DNA from: Microcebus murinus
Taxonomy: Eukaryota; Chordata; Mammalia; Primates; Cheirogaleidae
Length of the DNA stretch: 64,000 nucleotides
Reading direction: 5' to 3'
Assembly (NCBI RefSeq): GCF_040939455.1
Contig: NC_134116.1
Span: 47,693,400-47,757,399 of the forward strand
Shown: piece after piece, positions 16,639 to 28,920 of the stretch
How the letters are laid out: each line of letters starts with the position of its first letter
Position numbering within the stretch: position 1 is the stretch's first letter
Notes under the pieces: model-generated
The model's input: the letters and a program-made list of their open reading frames with translations, nothing else
Told to the model about the DNA's origin: nothing
Database searches by the model: none
Made by a program: the position numbers and the translations under genes

Positions 16639-17454
16639 AATTTTGAAATAATAAGGAGAGTGCGTTGGTGGGTTCATTATTGATTGCAGCTATGTGGTTT
16701 TGTCTAACAGAAAAAACACGTTCTCACATTTCAGAGCATGGAAAAAGCCCTCTCTAGAAAATTGGATTATTTGAAAGTATGCCTTGGGGAAGCCAGGACA
16801 AGTGATTTCTGATACTGTACCATTACTCTATCAGCATCTGTAATCTTTCTTGGAAATCAAAGTTATAAATGAGGCCTTAATCTCAACATTTCACCTTGTA
16901 TTGGTAGTGAAAGAACAATTGTCTATATTTGACAATTTGCAAATATTTGAAGGTAAAGCTCAGTTGACCTAGAAGTAAACTACAGAATATTTAATGATTG
17001 AGAAATTGATAACATTCTAGAAAATACATCAGTATTGTTAGTAATATTACCTCCTCCAGAAATGTTTACTCAAATTTCAGTGTTTACTCAAATGTTTACT
17101 CAAATTAAAGTGAATTATATATGTAACTAAAGTACCCATTGTATTGCTCTTTGTTTTTTTATTTCCTATTCTTCAGCCATTTTTTCTCTTAGCACATTCT
17201 TTTAGGTTTTGTCTCTTTCCATCCAACATACCAGCTAAGTTGAAAAAAAATCAAAAAAACTTAACATGATTAATATTAATATTCCTAAATTAATTATTCT
17301 TGGTAAATTTTATTAAACATTTGTTTAATCTAATTGTTATTATATACTCATATCTACATTTTGTGCCAAATTCTGCTTAATAAATAATTTTTCCTCAATA
17401 AATGAAGGTATACAGAATTTGGAGCAAGTTTCATATTACTTTATTATTTATGAA
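16639..17454. other. Unrecognised AT-rich DNA with a small tandem repeat
   Basis: No gene seen. A 13-mer, tgtttactcaaat, occurs three times, at 17063, 17081 and 17093 (the last two overlap by one base). Confidence 0.55.
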
Positions 17455-17524
17455 AATATATCTTAAGTGTTTTCTTAATAATGAACTTTATAGTTCATTA
17501 TTAAGAAAACACTTAAGATATATT
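17455..17524. repeat. Perfect inverted repeat, 33-bp arms, 4-bp loop
   Basis: Left arm 17455-17487 begins aatatatcttaag and ends aatgaact. The loop is ttat (17488-17491). The right arm 17492-17524 is its exact reverse complement, agttcatt...cttaagatatatt. It is directly followed by an AT-rich microsatellite. Confidence 0.97.
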
Positions 17525-17618
17525 ATGTATATAATATATATGTATATATGTATATAATATGTATGTACATATTATATATGTGTGTATATACATATATATA
17601 TACATATGCACACACATA
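17525..17618. repeat. TA/TATG microsatellite
   Basis: Degenerate runs of TATA, TATG and CACA units between the palindrome and the DNA transposon. Confidence 0.9.
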
Positions 17619-18055
17619 CATTTGACCCTTGAACAATGGGGGGAGTTAGAAGAGCTGCACCTCTGTACCAATGGAAAATCCACAAATAACAATCGACTCT
17701 ACAAAAACTTAACTATTAATAGCCTACCATTGGCCAGAAGCCTTACTGATAATATAAATAGTGGATTAACCTATATTTTATGTGATATATGTATTAATAT
17801 TACATACTATATTCTTACAATAAAGTTAAGCTAGAGAAAAGAAAATATTATTGAACCTAAAACATATTTACAATTCATTAAGTGGAAGTAGGTCATCATA
17901 AAGGTCTTCATCTTCCTCATACTCACATTCAGTAAGCTGAAGAAGAGAAGGAAGTGGAGAGGTTGGTCTTGCTGTCTCAGGGATGGAAGAGTTGGAAAAA
18001 TTCCACATATAAGTGGACCTGCACAGTTCAAACCTGTATTTTTTAAGGTTCAGCT
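17619..18055. mobile_element. Non-autonomous pogo/Tigger-type DNA transposon
   Basis: The ends are diverged terminal inverted repeats: left 'catttgacccttgaacaatg' and right '...ttttttaaggttcagctg' (complement of cagctgaacctt...). Internal blocks 'cctaccattggccagaagcc', 'acaataaagttaagctagag' and 'aagtggacctgcacagttca' match a common mammalian MER/Tigger-group element of this size. A TA precedes the left end (17617-17618). I am sure of the element class, less so of the exact family name. The 66-codon minus ORF (17831-18031) lies within it. Confidence 0.85.
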
Positions 18056-18098
18056 GTGTGTGTGTGTGCGCATGTGTGCATTTGTGTATTCACACTGT
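18055..18098. repeat. (TG)n microsatellite
   Basis: GTGTGTGTGTGTGCGCATGTGTGC starting at the right end of the transposon. Confidence 0.9.
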
Positions 18099-18866
18099 TT
18101 TCCAAGATCTTGGACAATTAAATGCCAATGGATGCATAAGCCTGAACATAGGGGAACAGGTACATTTTGCACTATTACCCTCCCCTGGAAAGTATAATAA
18201 TATGCTTCACCAATCTTAATTACTTCAATGACCTTCTTAATTTAACAGATTCAACTTTCTCTATTTGTAATTTTGCCTGAATAATTGGATAACTAGGCAA
18301 TGCATGTACCTTAGCAAATTAGGCATTTTAATAAAACTTCATTATTCATAGTTCATTAGACAAAAGTCAGATTTTTTTATTATTTTCAATCATACTATAG
18401 AGTAAGTCTCAATGTTAAACAATATACTTTGTCTTTTTAGTGTTTGAGTTGTTCACAATGTAAAATGTGTGACAATTCTAAGTCACTGAAAATATATTGA
18501 ATTGAAAAGTATTATTTTGAATTTTCTGAGTGTGAAAAATTGAAGACACAATTGATATGAACTAAGTAGTAGAACTAATTGGTAGTACAATTTGAATTTT
18601 GTTTTTGCACTTTATTTCATTTGCCTACAAACTTGTATGAATTTCATGGACTGTAGTTAGATTGTCATAAATGCATAAATGGTTCATGTTTAGAGCCAAA
18701 CAGCCTTAATGTTTCTCTCAGGTTGAGTAAACTTTAGACAAGTTCAGTCTTGACTCTAGGCCCTAACCTCCCTCCCTATTCTTACAGCATTTACTTTAAA
18801 AACAAAGAAACAAACAAACAAAAACACTTTTACATTCTTTCTCTGCATCCTTGAGATGTAAATCTT
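18099..18866. other. Unrecognised AT-rich intergenic DNA
   Basis: Nothing recognisable apart from a (CAAA)-rich stretch near 18800-18824. Confidence 0.5.
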
Positions 18867-19260
18867 TTTAATGGTTTTACAACCCAAGAATGTCTTTATC
18901 AAGGACCTGGTACTCATCCCATTTGAATTGCAATCCTGAAGAATGATAGCACCTCTATCTCCCTATTGGAAGATAGAGTAGGAGCCTAACTTCAGTAGAC
19001 ACTTTGCTCCAAGTTGTGAAACTATCTCCTGTTACAAATATATAAGAAAATCGTCTTTTCGTTTTGGTAAGGCCAACTAGCAAACATAGATGGCCCAATA
19101 TCCACCCCTTAATTCTCAGCTTTTAAAAATCCTTCCACTTTTAGTTTCAGTGGAGTTGAGCTCAGATTGACTTCTGGCATCTGGCTCCTCTTTCAATAGC
19201 CTTAAATAAAGTCTTCCTTACCTTTTTAATTTTGTCTGGTGCAATTTTTGCTTTGCCATA
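18867..19260 (+). mobile_element. Old solo-LTR-like remnant (endogenous retrovirus)
   Basis: A less AT-rich block with LTR-like layout: a 5' part with 'gagcctaacttcagtagaca', then 'tctggctcctctttcaatag', a polyadenylation signal AATAAA at 19205-19210, and a T/G-rich stretch after it. It shares a diverged colinear stretch with 24010-24245 (see that entry). No viral gene is present. Family not named. Confidence 0.6.
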
Positions 19261-22161
19261 TAAATTTATATGTTTTCATGTCTCATTTTTCATATAAACT
19301 TCTATATATTCCTTTGAATATCTTTCTTGAATATAAAGTATAATTTAATGTTCTTTTATTATGTTTTTATTTAATATATGAACTTCCCAAAGATAGGGAT
19401 AAAATCTAGCATGCCTGTGTAATTGTTTTCTCTGTGCCAACTGTTCTAATGATTATCATACAAGGAAAGAATAACATACCTATAAACTTATTAACTTCAG
19501 ATAATACATTTTCTTATTGGAAAATTACTATTGAGGAAAATTTTCTATAACCCTAATAATTTTTAAAACTGATACCAGCATGAAACTGTAGATAAGGCTA
19601 TAGGACAATACAATTTCAAATCATGCTGTCCTTCCCCTTCCCACAATTATAAAAAAATAAAGTAATAAAAGCCATACCTGAAATTTTTGTGAATACTTTT
19701 TAAAGTAAAAAATGAAAATAGTCATAGAGATGGATCTTAAAGAATTGAATCTCAGTTCAATTCATTTATACCAAGGATTCAGGAAAGTTTGGCATCTAGA
19801 GGACTATAGCTAGATGCTTGCACTTTTACTTCCAAGTGACCAAAAGTCATCTCAAACTGGCTCATGTAATATAAAAAACCAGAAATAGTTATGGCTTAGC
19901 TGGATCAAGATGCTGAAATGGTATCATCAGGACATAGTCTCCCTCCCTCTCTTGGTTTTACATCTCTGTCTTGGCTTCAGATTTAGCCAGTCTCTGTCTT
20001 CTTATTGGCAAAATACATTTTGAAGCTTATATCCCCTCAAATAAGCAATGGTCCTCCTATCTTCTGTGTCCTAAAATACAATATTAATTTCCTAATTTAT
20101 TATTCTAGTTAAAGTCCTCAGCTTAATTCTCCTTGGACAGGCTTGGGGCAAAAACAATCCTTGAATGAAGCAACATGACAGGAGAAATGGAATATCTTGC
20201 CTAGAATATATGCTTGCTCCTGTGTCCTGGGATCCCCACCTGCCCAAATCACATAAACTTAGAAAGCAAGACAATATTTAGCTTGCACATTACAAGAAAT
20301 AACAAGTCATGCTGTCAGTTTGCATGATGCTCTAGAAAACTTCATGAGGAGGAAATTCTCTTTGGGAAATGACATAGTAAAGACACTTGAGGTGGGCTCA
20401 CATCAGTGGACATGCTTCTCAAAGGTACGCATGTTGTCGGGTAAAACTGTTGCTGGTGACATCTATTTATTTATTTTTACACAGATTATCAAATCTTTTA
20501 TTGTAATCAAGTAATCAGTGAGAGAGTTCAAATTGGAGTGTGATCATCACGTATTGGTGATGTCTGTTTAGAGTTACCGTCTTAAAAACTCCAAAAATTC
20601 TTCCTGTAGTATGGGCACTGGATTCCACAATAAATAAAATACAAATATAAAATAAAATCTCTCTCTCTCTTTCTCTCTCTCTCTGTTTCTCAAATATCTG
20701 TAGAAACCATGGACATAATTTTTCAACTTGACAAATATTTTCTGTGTTTATATGGTTTTCTAGTCACTCTTATGACCAATAGAATAATAATGATAACAAA
20801 ATAACAAAATAGATATGGTTGCTGTTTACACAGACTTTGTATGGTTGAGGAGATACAGATAACACACAATTAAAAGATTGAGCAAAACTCTTTTAGTGGG
20901 ATAGTTAACCTTTTACAGTGTGAGACAATGGAATGTACATAGGATTACTGAAAAAAAATTGGGAATCAGAAGAAATTATATTTAATGTGGATTGGGTTAA
21001 GACTTGGCCAAACATTGTATGATTAAGCAAACTCAGAATAAATAAGACATACACACAAAAAAATAAAACAAAAAACATGTCAAACGCTACATTTTAGTCA
21101 GCACAACTGTTCATTCATACCTTAATTGCAGGAATTAGAGGGAGAGAAAAGTGATTGCAATTTATGGTTGAGAATGAACCAGCACAACAGTTTGTTTAAT
21201 TGTTATTTAAAATATACATGAGCCTTGAGATGAGCTGTTATAGACTGGGTAAAATTAAAAATTACTTTGTGTTAAAAGATAATGCTTCCTTATATTGAAA
21301 CTAAAATCTTTCTCCCTCTCTCTCTTTGTTTCTCACCTTCTCTCCTGCTTATTTTTCTCTCTTCTTGTGTCATATTTCTCTCATTTTTCTCTTTCTATAT
21401 TTCTCCAAAGGAATTTTACTAGTTGGTGCCTACTATGTGTTATATTCGTCAGCTTTATTATGTTCTGCCAGTCTTCATATCTACTAACAGGATGTGGCCA
21501 ATACAGCGATTGTTATCATTCAAATAAGTATTGGTAAAGGTGCAGATAAGGCAAATAATTGACAGTAAAAGTCACAGTCTGACACAGAGAAAAAGGAAAT
21601 AAAATTAAGAGCTCATACGCCACCTTAGGGGGAAAAAAAACATAAGCATGTATTTCTGAGGTTTGAGTTTGAGGTAAACTCTATGGGCTTGAGGCATGTG
21701 GAAAATTTATGACATAGGTTCCAGCACCTTAATAACCATTAGTCATGTAAAAGACACTGCCAACCAAATCACAGACAATCAAAACTACAAGTTTGGAAGT
21801 AAAACAAGGAAGAGAAATGTCCACTAGCCTCCCTCCAATACACCTTTAAGAACATAGTGCCATGGGAAATGATTAACCCACTTGAAGGAAAAAAGGAGAA
21901 TAGTAAAATGTCAATACATCGTTATTGTGCTAAATGATGATAATTAATTGAACTCAATACAATTGTCATTATAGTAGATTTTTGAAGGTGATTTTACATA
22001 TTTACTAGTTTAATACATTATTAAACTTATTTATTAATTTCTCTATAATATTTTTGAAAGGTCAGGAACTTAATTGCAATTGTTCATTCAAATACTGTCT
22101 TTCTTCTTTGCTTGATAAAATAGTTGATATGGCTCAGCAACCTTGAAGGGCTCATTTCTTG
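19261..22161. other. Unrecognised AT-rich DNA with CT-rich microsatellites
   Basis: (CT)n at 20659-20694 and a CT-rich tract at 21309-21400, which explains the low-complexity 80-codon ORF at 21295-21537. No exon or RNA gene seen. Confidence 0.5.
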
Positions 22162-22581
22162 CCCTACCCATGGCTACTGAAAGAGATAATTTAGTCACCA
22201 CCTGGAGCCATCCACAGGGAATGAGACCTTTCCTTTTGGGGCCCTGCAGTGGACCAAGGAGTGCTTGGACTGTGAGCTCCCTACCCTCTGGCTGTCCCTG
22301 GGTGACTCCAGCAGACTGAGGCAAACCCCAAGGCTGAGAGACATTGATCCAGCTTGGGCATCACATGGGTGTCTTGGGAACAGCATTCTTCTCCCTGGCA
22401 TGGTCAGGGATGTATTTGCAGGCCCTGGGAGACAGGCCTGCAGGCCAGATTCCATACACCCAGGTCTCAATTGCATTGCCCAGGGGCACAGAAGGGATAT
22501 TTGTGAACTAGTCAACTGAGGTATCTGTGCCATCAGGGGCGTATCAGAGTGGGTTCTAGCTGCAGCGTACTCGAGGGACAA
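22162..22581 (+). mobile_element. L1 5'-UTR fragment, copy A of a 420-bp near-identical pair
   Basis: A GC-rich island in AT-rich DNA, aligned without gaps to 38981-39400 (constant offset 16819) with only 5 mismatches that I could find in 420 positions. At the other site the segment is internal to an L1-like 5' region. Here both ends stop abruptly with no A-tail. An 8-bp direct repeat, gctcattt, lies outside both ends (22150-22157 and 22607-22614) and might be a target duplication. ORFs of 84 codons (+) and 128 codons (-) are open only because the segment is GC-rich, or are antisense to the 5' UTR. Confidence 0.85.
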
Positions 22582-22582
22582 T

Positions 22583-22609
22583 AGCTCAAAACCAAGATGG
22601 TTTTGAGCT
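22583..22609. repeat. Perfect inverted repeat, 11-bp arms, 5-bp loop
   Basis: agctcaaaacc / aagat / ggttttgagct, immediately 3' of copy A and absent from the other copy. Confidence 0.97.
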
Positions 22610-22614
22610 CATTT

Positions 22615-24009
22615 AAACAGACCTTGAAGTAGTCAGATCTCTGTGAATCCCTTTTGTCAGTCAGAATCATCCTGCAACTACAAAAATACTACATATTCTT
22701 TTTAATCTTTTCCTTGGTTTTCTTTTATTGCTTTTGATGAGGTAGGTCAACATTTAGCATTTCTTCCTCAAATTACCCAGGCCTCCTACAACATTGAGTT
22801 TTAAAATTAATAGAAAGACAACTGCATGTGTTCCAAATCTATCAGACTATAAAAATTATATTTCTATGATGGGTCATAAATATTAGAATTTATTCTATTA
22901 TATAATATTTCTTTTGATGAATAACAAATTACAAATACAAATAATGAATAGTTCTGGGAACAGCTTTTTTATTACAAGGAAGAAAGGGAATTGTTATATA
23001 GTTTTCACTTTGAGTCCATCACACACTTAAAGTATGAAAAGAAAAGATTTTGACCCTGATGAAAATCCCTGACTGGGGATTATAGTTTGCTTTGACAGAG
23101 CAAAACATTTTAGCAGATACAATGACATTTGACAGGCATGTCTCAGAACAATTAAAGCTCTAAGAATCACTTCTTATGACCTGCTATATAAAAACTTAAA
23201 TTTCAACAAAATTATTCTTTACAGAATTTATATGGAAAACTATTATATTTTGGCCTAACTCCTCACTAATATTATTTCATGGAATATATTCAGAAATAAA
23301 AACATACCTATATCTGTTCTCCTTCTGCTGCTTGGAACGAAAAAAAAAGATATAAATATACTAATGCCTCTAGTGCTTACTTGGGGCACATCCTAAAATA
23401 CTTAAGAGCATCATCATTTTAAATGGGATAACTATTAATCTCTCTGGAAATAATATTTTGTAGAGATATCATCATGTCAGTAAATTGTTGTTCCCTTTGT
23501 TTTGGTTTCATCTGTCTTCTAAAGCTTGCATGACATAATCCTATGGAGTTTATTATGGTGGGAGAAATTTATTTGTATACTATAGTATTTATGTACTAAA
23601 ACTGTCTGGAGAGGTAACTAAAAGTATTAGAGACAATCTGACTATTGTTCAGAACATATATACATTTAAGTATTCATTCATGTAAAGATAAAAGTAAATC
23701 AAATAATTTTATTAGTAATCCCATGGAATTTATTCTTGTTTTTGAACAGAGATGTGAGAAGAGCAAGGGAAAGCCTGGCAAGGATAGTTAATGTTGTTCA
23801 ATAATATATTATAATGATATTTCAGGTGTGAGGACATATGTAAATTGAACGAAACAAGTTTAATTCTCTCAATTGAAAATAAAGGAAGAGGTATTACTCG
23901 CCTCCTTTTTTCTTTAAAAAAACTTGTAATTGCAAATACTTTCTCCTATTTTTGAAATATGTATAAACCCTCTCATAACCGGGTAGCTTTTTTGGAAACT
24001 AGATAGGTC
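22615..24009. other. Unrecognised AT-rich intergenic DNA
   Basis: No gene or confident repeat. Confidence 0.5.
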
Positions 24010-24245
24010 TTTTGTCAGTTTTAGGACCCAGGAGTGTCTTTCTCACTGTCCTGCAGACATCAAAGAAGATAGCACCGTATCTCTCAGTTTCTGTGAAAGG
24101 ATGGGAGCCTAACTTCAGCGGAAGCCTTGATCCGAGTTGCAGAGCTACCTACCACTTGCCAGAAGGATATGAGATGGTTGATTTTCCTCTGGATGAAGCC
24201 AATAAAACACATGGCCACCCCAATTGTCAGGTGAATCTAGGATGA
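24010..24245 (+). mobile_element. LTR-like remnant related to 18867-19260
   Basis: Colinear, diverged match to the first half of the 18.9-kb element: 'acccaggagtgtctttctca', 'gaagatagcacc', 'gggagcctaacttcagcgga', and 'ccgagttgcagagctacct' against 'ccaagttgtgaaactatct'. AATAAA is at 24201-24206. The 77-codon ORF inside is a by-product. Confidence 0.6.
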
Positions 24246-25734
24246 ACTACTTGTGACAAATGGTCACAATTCGAGTCTTCTTACTTGAAGACTACTTATT
24301 GTTTATCTTCCAGGCATGTGTGTAAAGAGTTGTTTTACTTGGCTGTACAAAAGGGAGAGATTTTTTCCCCCTCTTTGCAATCTCTTAGTGTTGCATGTTA
24401 CAGTTTAGTTTAATATTTATTCAATAACAAACCTATTTTCCTTGTCTTTTACCTTTTTGGAAATGTTTTCTTGGCTGAAAGTTTTTGTTTTTAATTATAC
24501 TTTCCTAATATAGGTCATTCTTAACATCTTTGTCTCCCTCCTCCATTATTTGCTTGAGGATCAAGAGGTATGAAGGGATCACTGTGGATAAATATCTTAA
24601 CTCTAGTTAATATTACAGTTAATTCTGTGAACTTAACATCTACAGAAACAGTACTACAAGGACAGTTATATATCAGAAATAGCTTTTATGGAACCACTGT
24701 AATGCAGTTTTGAGTTTGACCTGTAAGGTCTTTAGTCTTTTTTTTAAAGATTTTTTTCGCCCCTATGGAATGGCATGCTGCAATCCAGGTAGACTCATGA
24801 ACAAGTTACCTTTATCACAATCCAGGCATATTTTTGTCTCATCAACAGGTCATTCTCAGTAGTATTATAGTCTTTTTCACCAGCTTTCAAACTCAAGGAA
24901 TAATTTCTAGCCAAAGCCAAATGCCTGATGATTTGCAGATACCTTATATATTATGCAAATAATCTATGCAAGATAATTTCCTAACCGCTTCCCAAAAAAC
25001 AGAGTGATTTTCCCTTAAGAAGTGTATCCTGGATGACTAAAAACTCAATAAAACATTTTAATATTTCAAGACTATTGTCAGATCTAATGCAATCTAAGAT
25101 TACATGCAGTAAATTAAAAGTCAAATAAGAAACTTGATAACATGGATATTAACATGATCATATAATATTAAAAATAGTATATTCAGTTCTTGGAAACATA
25201 TTTTGAAGCACATTTTGAAATGAACCTTTATAAACTTTAGTTCTTCCAAAGCAGAACCAATAAGATAGTAAGAAATTCTGAAACTATGTCACATGAAAAA
25301 TAAATTAACTGTCTTAAAATTAAAATTTTAATCATGTACCATTTACAAATGATATAGAGAATATTAATATGAGTATGTTAAAGGTGTTTTTCTCCTTTCT
25401 ACAGGTTTTTCAATGCAGTAAATGGATAAGACATGTTCACAAATACCTATGTATAGGTATACCTATGTAGATATATTGTAAAAGGCAAAATAGTCTTGCA
25501 ATTTCTCCATCAATTACTTTCTCCGTGTTTCAAAAAGATAAAAAGGGGTAGTGGCAGTTTTTCACCTCCTTGTGTGGTTAATCATTTAATTTAATAAATA
25601 TAACCAGAGATAAAGGAGGTATATTAACTTTAACATCTTCGATGGATGAGACATGACATAATATGGCCCAATACATTCAGATAAAGTTAATGTAAGCTGC
25701 AGTAAAAGCAATACCAAAATATAAGTGGCTAAAC
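24246..25734. other. Unrecognised AT-rich intergenic DNA
   Basis: No gene or confident repeat. Confidence 0.5.
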
Positions 25735-25748
25735 AAAATTAAAGTTTA

Positions 25749-26086
<338 letters not shown>

Positions 26087-26100
26087 AAAATTAAAGTTTA

Positions 26101-26619
26101 TTTCTTATTAACATTGAAATTTTTGGATTTTTAACAGACTTAACTGGAAACTTATTCCTTGTGTGGCACTTCACCATCCATCTCTTTGAAAGAAGATATC
26201 ACTCATAACTTACTTGAACTAAATGTATATCAAAGTTTGAAATTGTTTCCCAAAATGTTTCTATTATTTAAAATATAGGTTATAATTATTAAAATAAAGC
26301 ACTAGTGACTCTATATTCCTGAATATTTTAATATATTATAAAGCATCATATATAAAATAACAAGTACAATACCCAAACCATAGCTGTTATAAATGATTAA
26401 CTCATTACTATTTAAATCAAGACTGAAATAGTACTCACATCAATTAGTTTAAAAATTCATTGAAAATGAATTTTTCCAGAAACTATTTTCTAAAATCAAA
26501 TTTTTCTAATTCATGTTTAATATTTCATAGAAATTAAAGGTTTTATTCAGTCTGAGAATATGGGGAATAAACCAAACTCAGTTTTCCCTAAACTCTCATT
26601 CAACAATCATAATTAGCAC
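26101..26619. other. Unrecognised AT-rich intergenic DNA
   Basis: No gene or confident repeat. Confidence 0.5.
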
Positions 26620-27140
26620 AGAAGACTTCTGTGCCTGAATATGGAGGGAGGTTCCCCTACACACCAAACAAGCAAGCAATTCTGCAGTGGAAACATGCTG
26701 TGTGCCCTCTAATTGAATTCTGATGCAATCTGTCTAGAGATAGTGTCAGATTTTACAGGTTAAAAGCTCAGTCCCCAATATTTCCCCCACTACTTCCAAC
26801 GCTAATCATAAATGCCAGGTTATTTTGTCTTTGCAAACAGGTTCAAAATTGGGGTTTCCACACCCCCTTTCTTGGGTTTGATTAATTTATTAGAGTGGCT
26901 CACAGAACTTGGAAACTCATTTACCAGCTTATTACAAAGGATATTATATTTTAAGGGATCCAGATGAAGAGATGCATAGAATAAAGCATGGGAGAATGGG
27001 TGCAGATCTCCCATGTCTTCCTCAGGTGTGCCACTCTCCACTTGTTCAGCTATCAGAAGCTCTCTGAATTCTGTCCTCTAGGATCTAAACATTATAACAA
27101 GGGCTATTGGAATTATGAACCAGGGACTGTGGATGAAAAC
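26620..27140. mobile_element. Probable ERVL-type LTR remnant
   Basis: Blocks 'gcagtggaaacatgctgtgt', 'agatagtgtcagattttaca', 'ttattagagtggctcacaga', 'accagcttattacaaaggat' and 'gatgaagagatgcatagaat' follow a common mammalian LTR-like repeat in order, with a likely internal deletion before 'gggactgtggatgaaaacca'. Class and orientation are uncertain. The two 73-codon ORFs here are chance. Confidence 0.6.
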
Positions 27141-27142
27141 CA

Positions 27143-27221
27143 GTCTCTTTTCTCTCTCTGTCTCTCACTCTCTCTCTCGACCTATGTATCATATCATCTA
27201 TCTAGATAGATACATAGATAA
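27143..27221. repeat. (TC)n and (GATA)n microsatellites
   Basis: CT-rich run 27143-27179, then TATC/GATA units 27190-27221 arranged almost as an inverted repeat (atctatctagatagat). Confidence 0.9.
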
Positions 27222-28244
27222 CATCATACTCAAACATCATTATATTATTTGATTTTAAACTAAATTTGAAGTTATTTTACTTAATCTAGTTATCGAAAGA
27301 AAAGTTTTATTTTTTTTAAAACAACTTGTTAAATGTTGGAGTGCCTGTGCTTTTATGTTCCTTTATTTTCTGTCAACCAGAAAGTTAGAAGCAGTCATTT
27401 AATGAGAACATTATTCACTAAACCCTTTAGGTTCTCACTGGCTACATTTGTATCAGCTTTAACTTGAGTTTGTTTTCTAACCATCTCATCTCCCATGGGC
27501 TATAACTTCTAGCCCATTATGAAGATTGCTTCTGCCCTTGCTGATCTAATACTCATTTACGTTATCCATGATTCAGCTTGGCTTAATTTTGCTAGCAAAA
27601 ACTTACAAGGACAAATTTGTAACTAAGGCCCAAATACGTATACTCTGTGGAAGGAATACAATCCATTTATACATAAATGAATTTCAATATTAAGAGATTG
27701 GCCTATATAAAAAAATTAAAACTTGAAACTGCTTGACTGAATAAAATATTTAAAAGTTGAGAGCCCATTAAGTAATCAATGTATTCATTTCTCACACTTC
27801 ATCACTGTGAGAGTCAGAACAATTGATTCAATATGAGAAAAATGCTCCTAGCTCAAATTTGCCTTGGATTCATTCTGCCTCACACTTTATGGATGAAAAT
27901 TGCTAAATACTCCTGTGGGTGGGTTTGAGGGAGCTGTATCGAAATGAAATCTTTATTAATAATGGCAAAAGAGAAAGGAAGGATAAGTGACCAGATAATA
28001 CAATAGCATGGCTACTTACACAAAATTTAGATTATTATTTTATCTAGTGTGTCATTCTAAGACTCTAATGCACCAAACTCATTAAAGATAATAGAGCAAT
28101 GCTTTGGAATCAGTATGATTTTTTTTTTTTGTACTAGGTTCAATCAAGTTCATTAATGTGTCATGAAGAACAATCTAATAATCAGTTAAATAATAAAGTA
28201 TAAGAGACTCTTAGAACAAACACATTTGCATGACAGCACAGCAT
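27222..28244. other. Unrecognised AT-rich intergenic DNA
   Basis: No gene or confident repeat. Confidence 0.5.
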
Positions 28245-28600
28245 GGGAGTGAGGGGAAACTTTTCCCTTGCTTCAGAAGTTTCTCTGAAAGATCAACTCA
28301 CAACAAGGCAGATTAATAAGAGAAAGAGATGTATTTATTATACCATTCATACAGAGAGAATCATGGAGTGATGACCCAGTATCCTGATGAGGTTGAGAAG
28401 TTTATGTATCCTCATTTTAGAGGGGAGGAGGAGATGAGGAATATAGGTAATTTTGTTGAGTGGCAATAAATGGTTAATAGGGAGGATCAATAGATTCTTG
28501 GAAGGATGAGTGGATGGAAAATCAGATGGACCTGTAAATGATTCTCTTTGGAAATTAAATTAACCTGAGAGATAAGTATTATATTTAAAATGATTGTGGC
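28245..28600 (-). mobile_element. ERV1-type LTR remnant, antisense
   Basis: Read on the minus strand it contains AATAAA followed by the stretch 'ctctttctcttattaatctg', typical of the R/U5 end of one group of class I LTRs. The plus-strand text is 'cagattaataagagaaagag'. Diverged; no internal viral genes. Confidence 0.55.
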
Positions 28601-28609
28601 CTGGTCTGG

Positions 28610-28920
28610 TTGCATTCTTGTTACTAAAAGTTCAGTATTTGTTCTCCAGGCCGAAGAATGAAGACTGAAGGCAAATGGTTTGAGGAAAAGGAAAGAGAAG
28701 TTTATTAATTTGCCGGCAAGTGAGGAAGGTGGTGAACTAGCATCTCAAAAACTACATCTTGTTTTTAAATAGAAATACAGGGATTTTTAAAAGGGAGATT
28801 TTTGGTGGTTGGGCTCAGATCTACAGGACCAGTGTCACATGTTATGGCTTCAGGCTATTGTTGTTTTGGTTGACCTCATCTCCAGTGATGATCTCAGGAC
28901 CCTGTCTGGACTCAACAATT
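28610..28920 (-). mobile_element. LTR-like remnant, antisense
   Basis: On the minus strand, 'cttgccggcaaattaataaa' brings an AATAAA signal followed by a CT-rich stretch (ctctttccttttcctc). The upstream part ('ggatttttaaaagggagatt', 'gggctcagatctacagg') is also repeat-like. Family not named. Confidence 0.45.

Noticed and set aside
17063..17105. Repeated tgtttactcaaat looking like short spaced repeats
   Set aside because: Only three units with irregular or no spacers in a primate genome; a small tandem slippage, not a CRISPR array.
22265..22519. 84-codon plus ORF conserved at 39084-39338
   Set aside because: The conservation is explained by the near-identity of the whole 420-bp segment on all frames; there is no sign of codon-level selection with 5 differences.
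26820..27209. Opposed 73-codon ORFs
   Set aside because: Both fall in LTR-like repeat sequence and the adjoining (TC)n tract.
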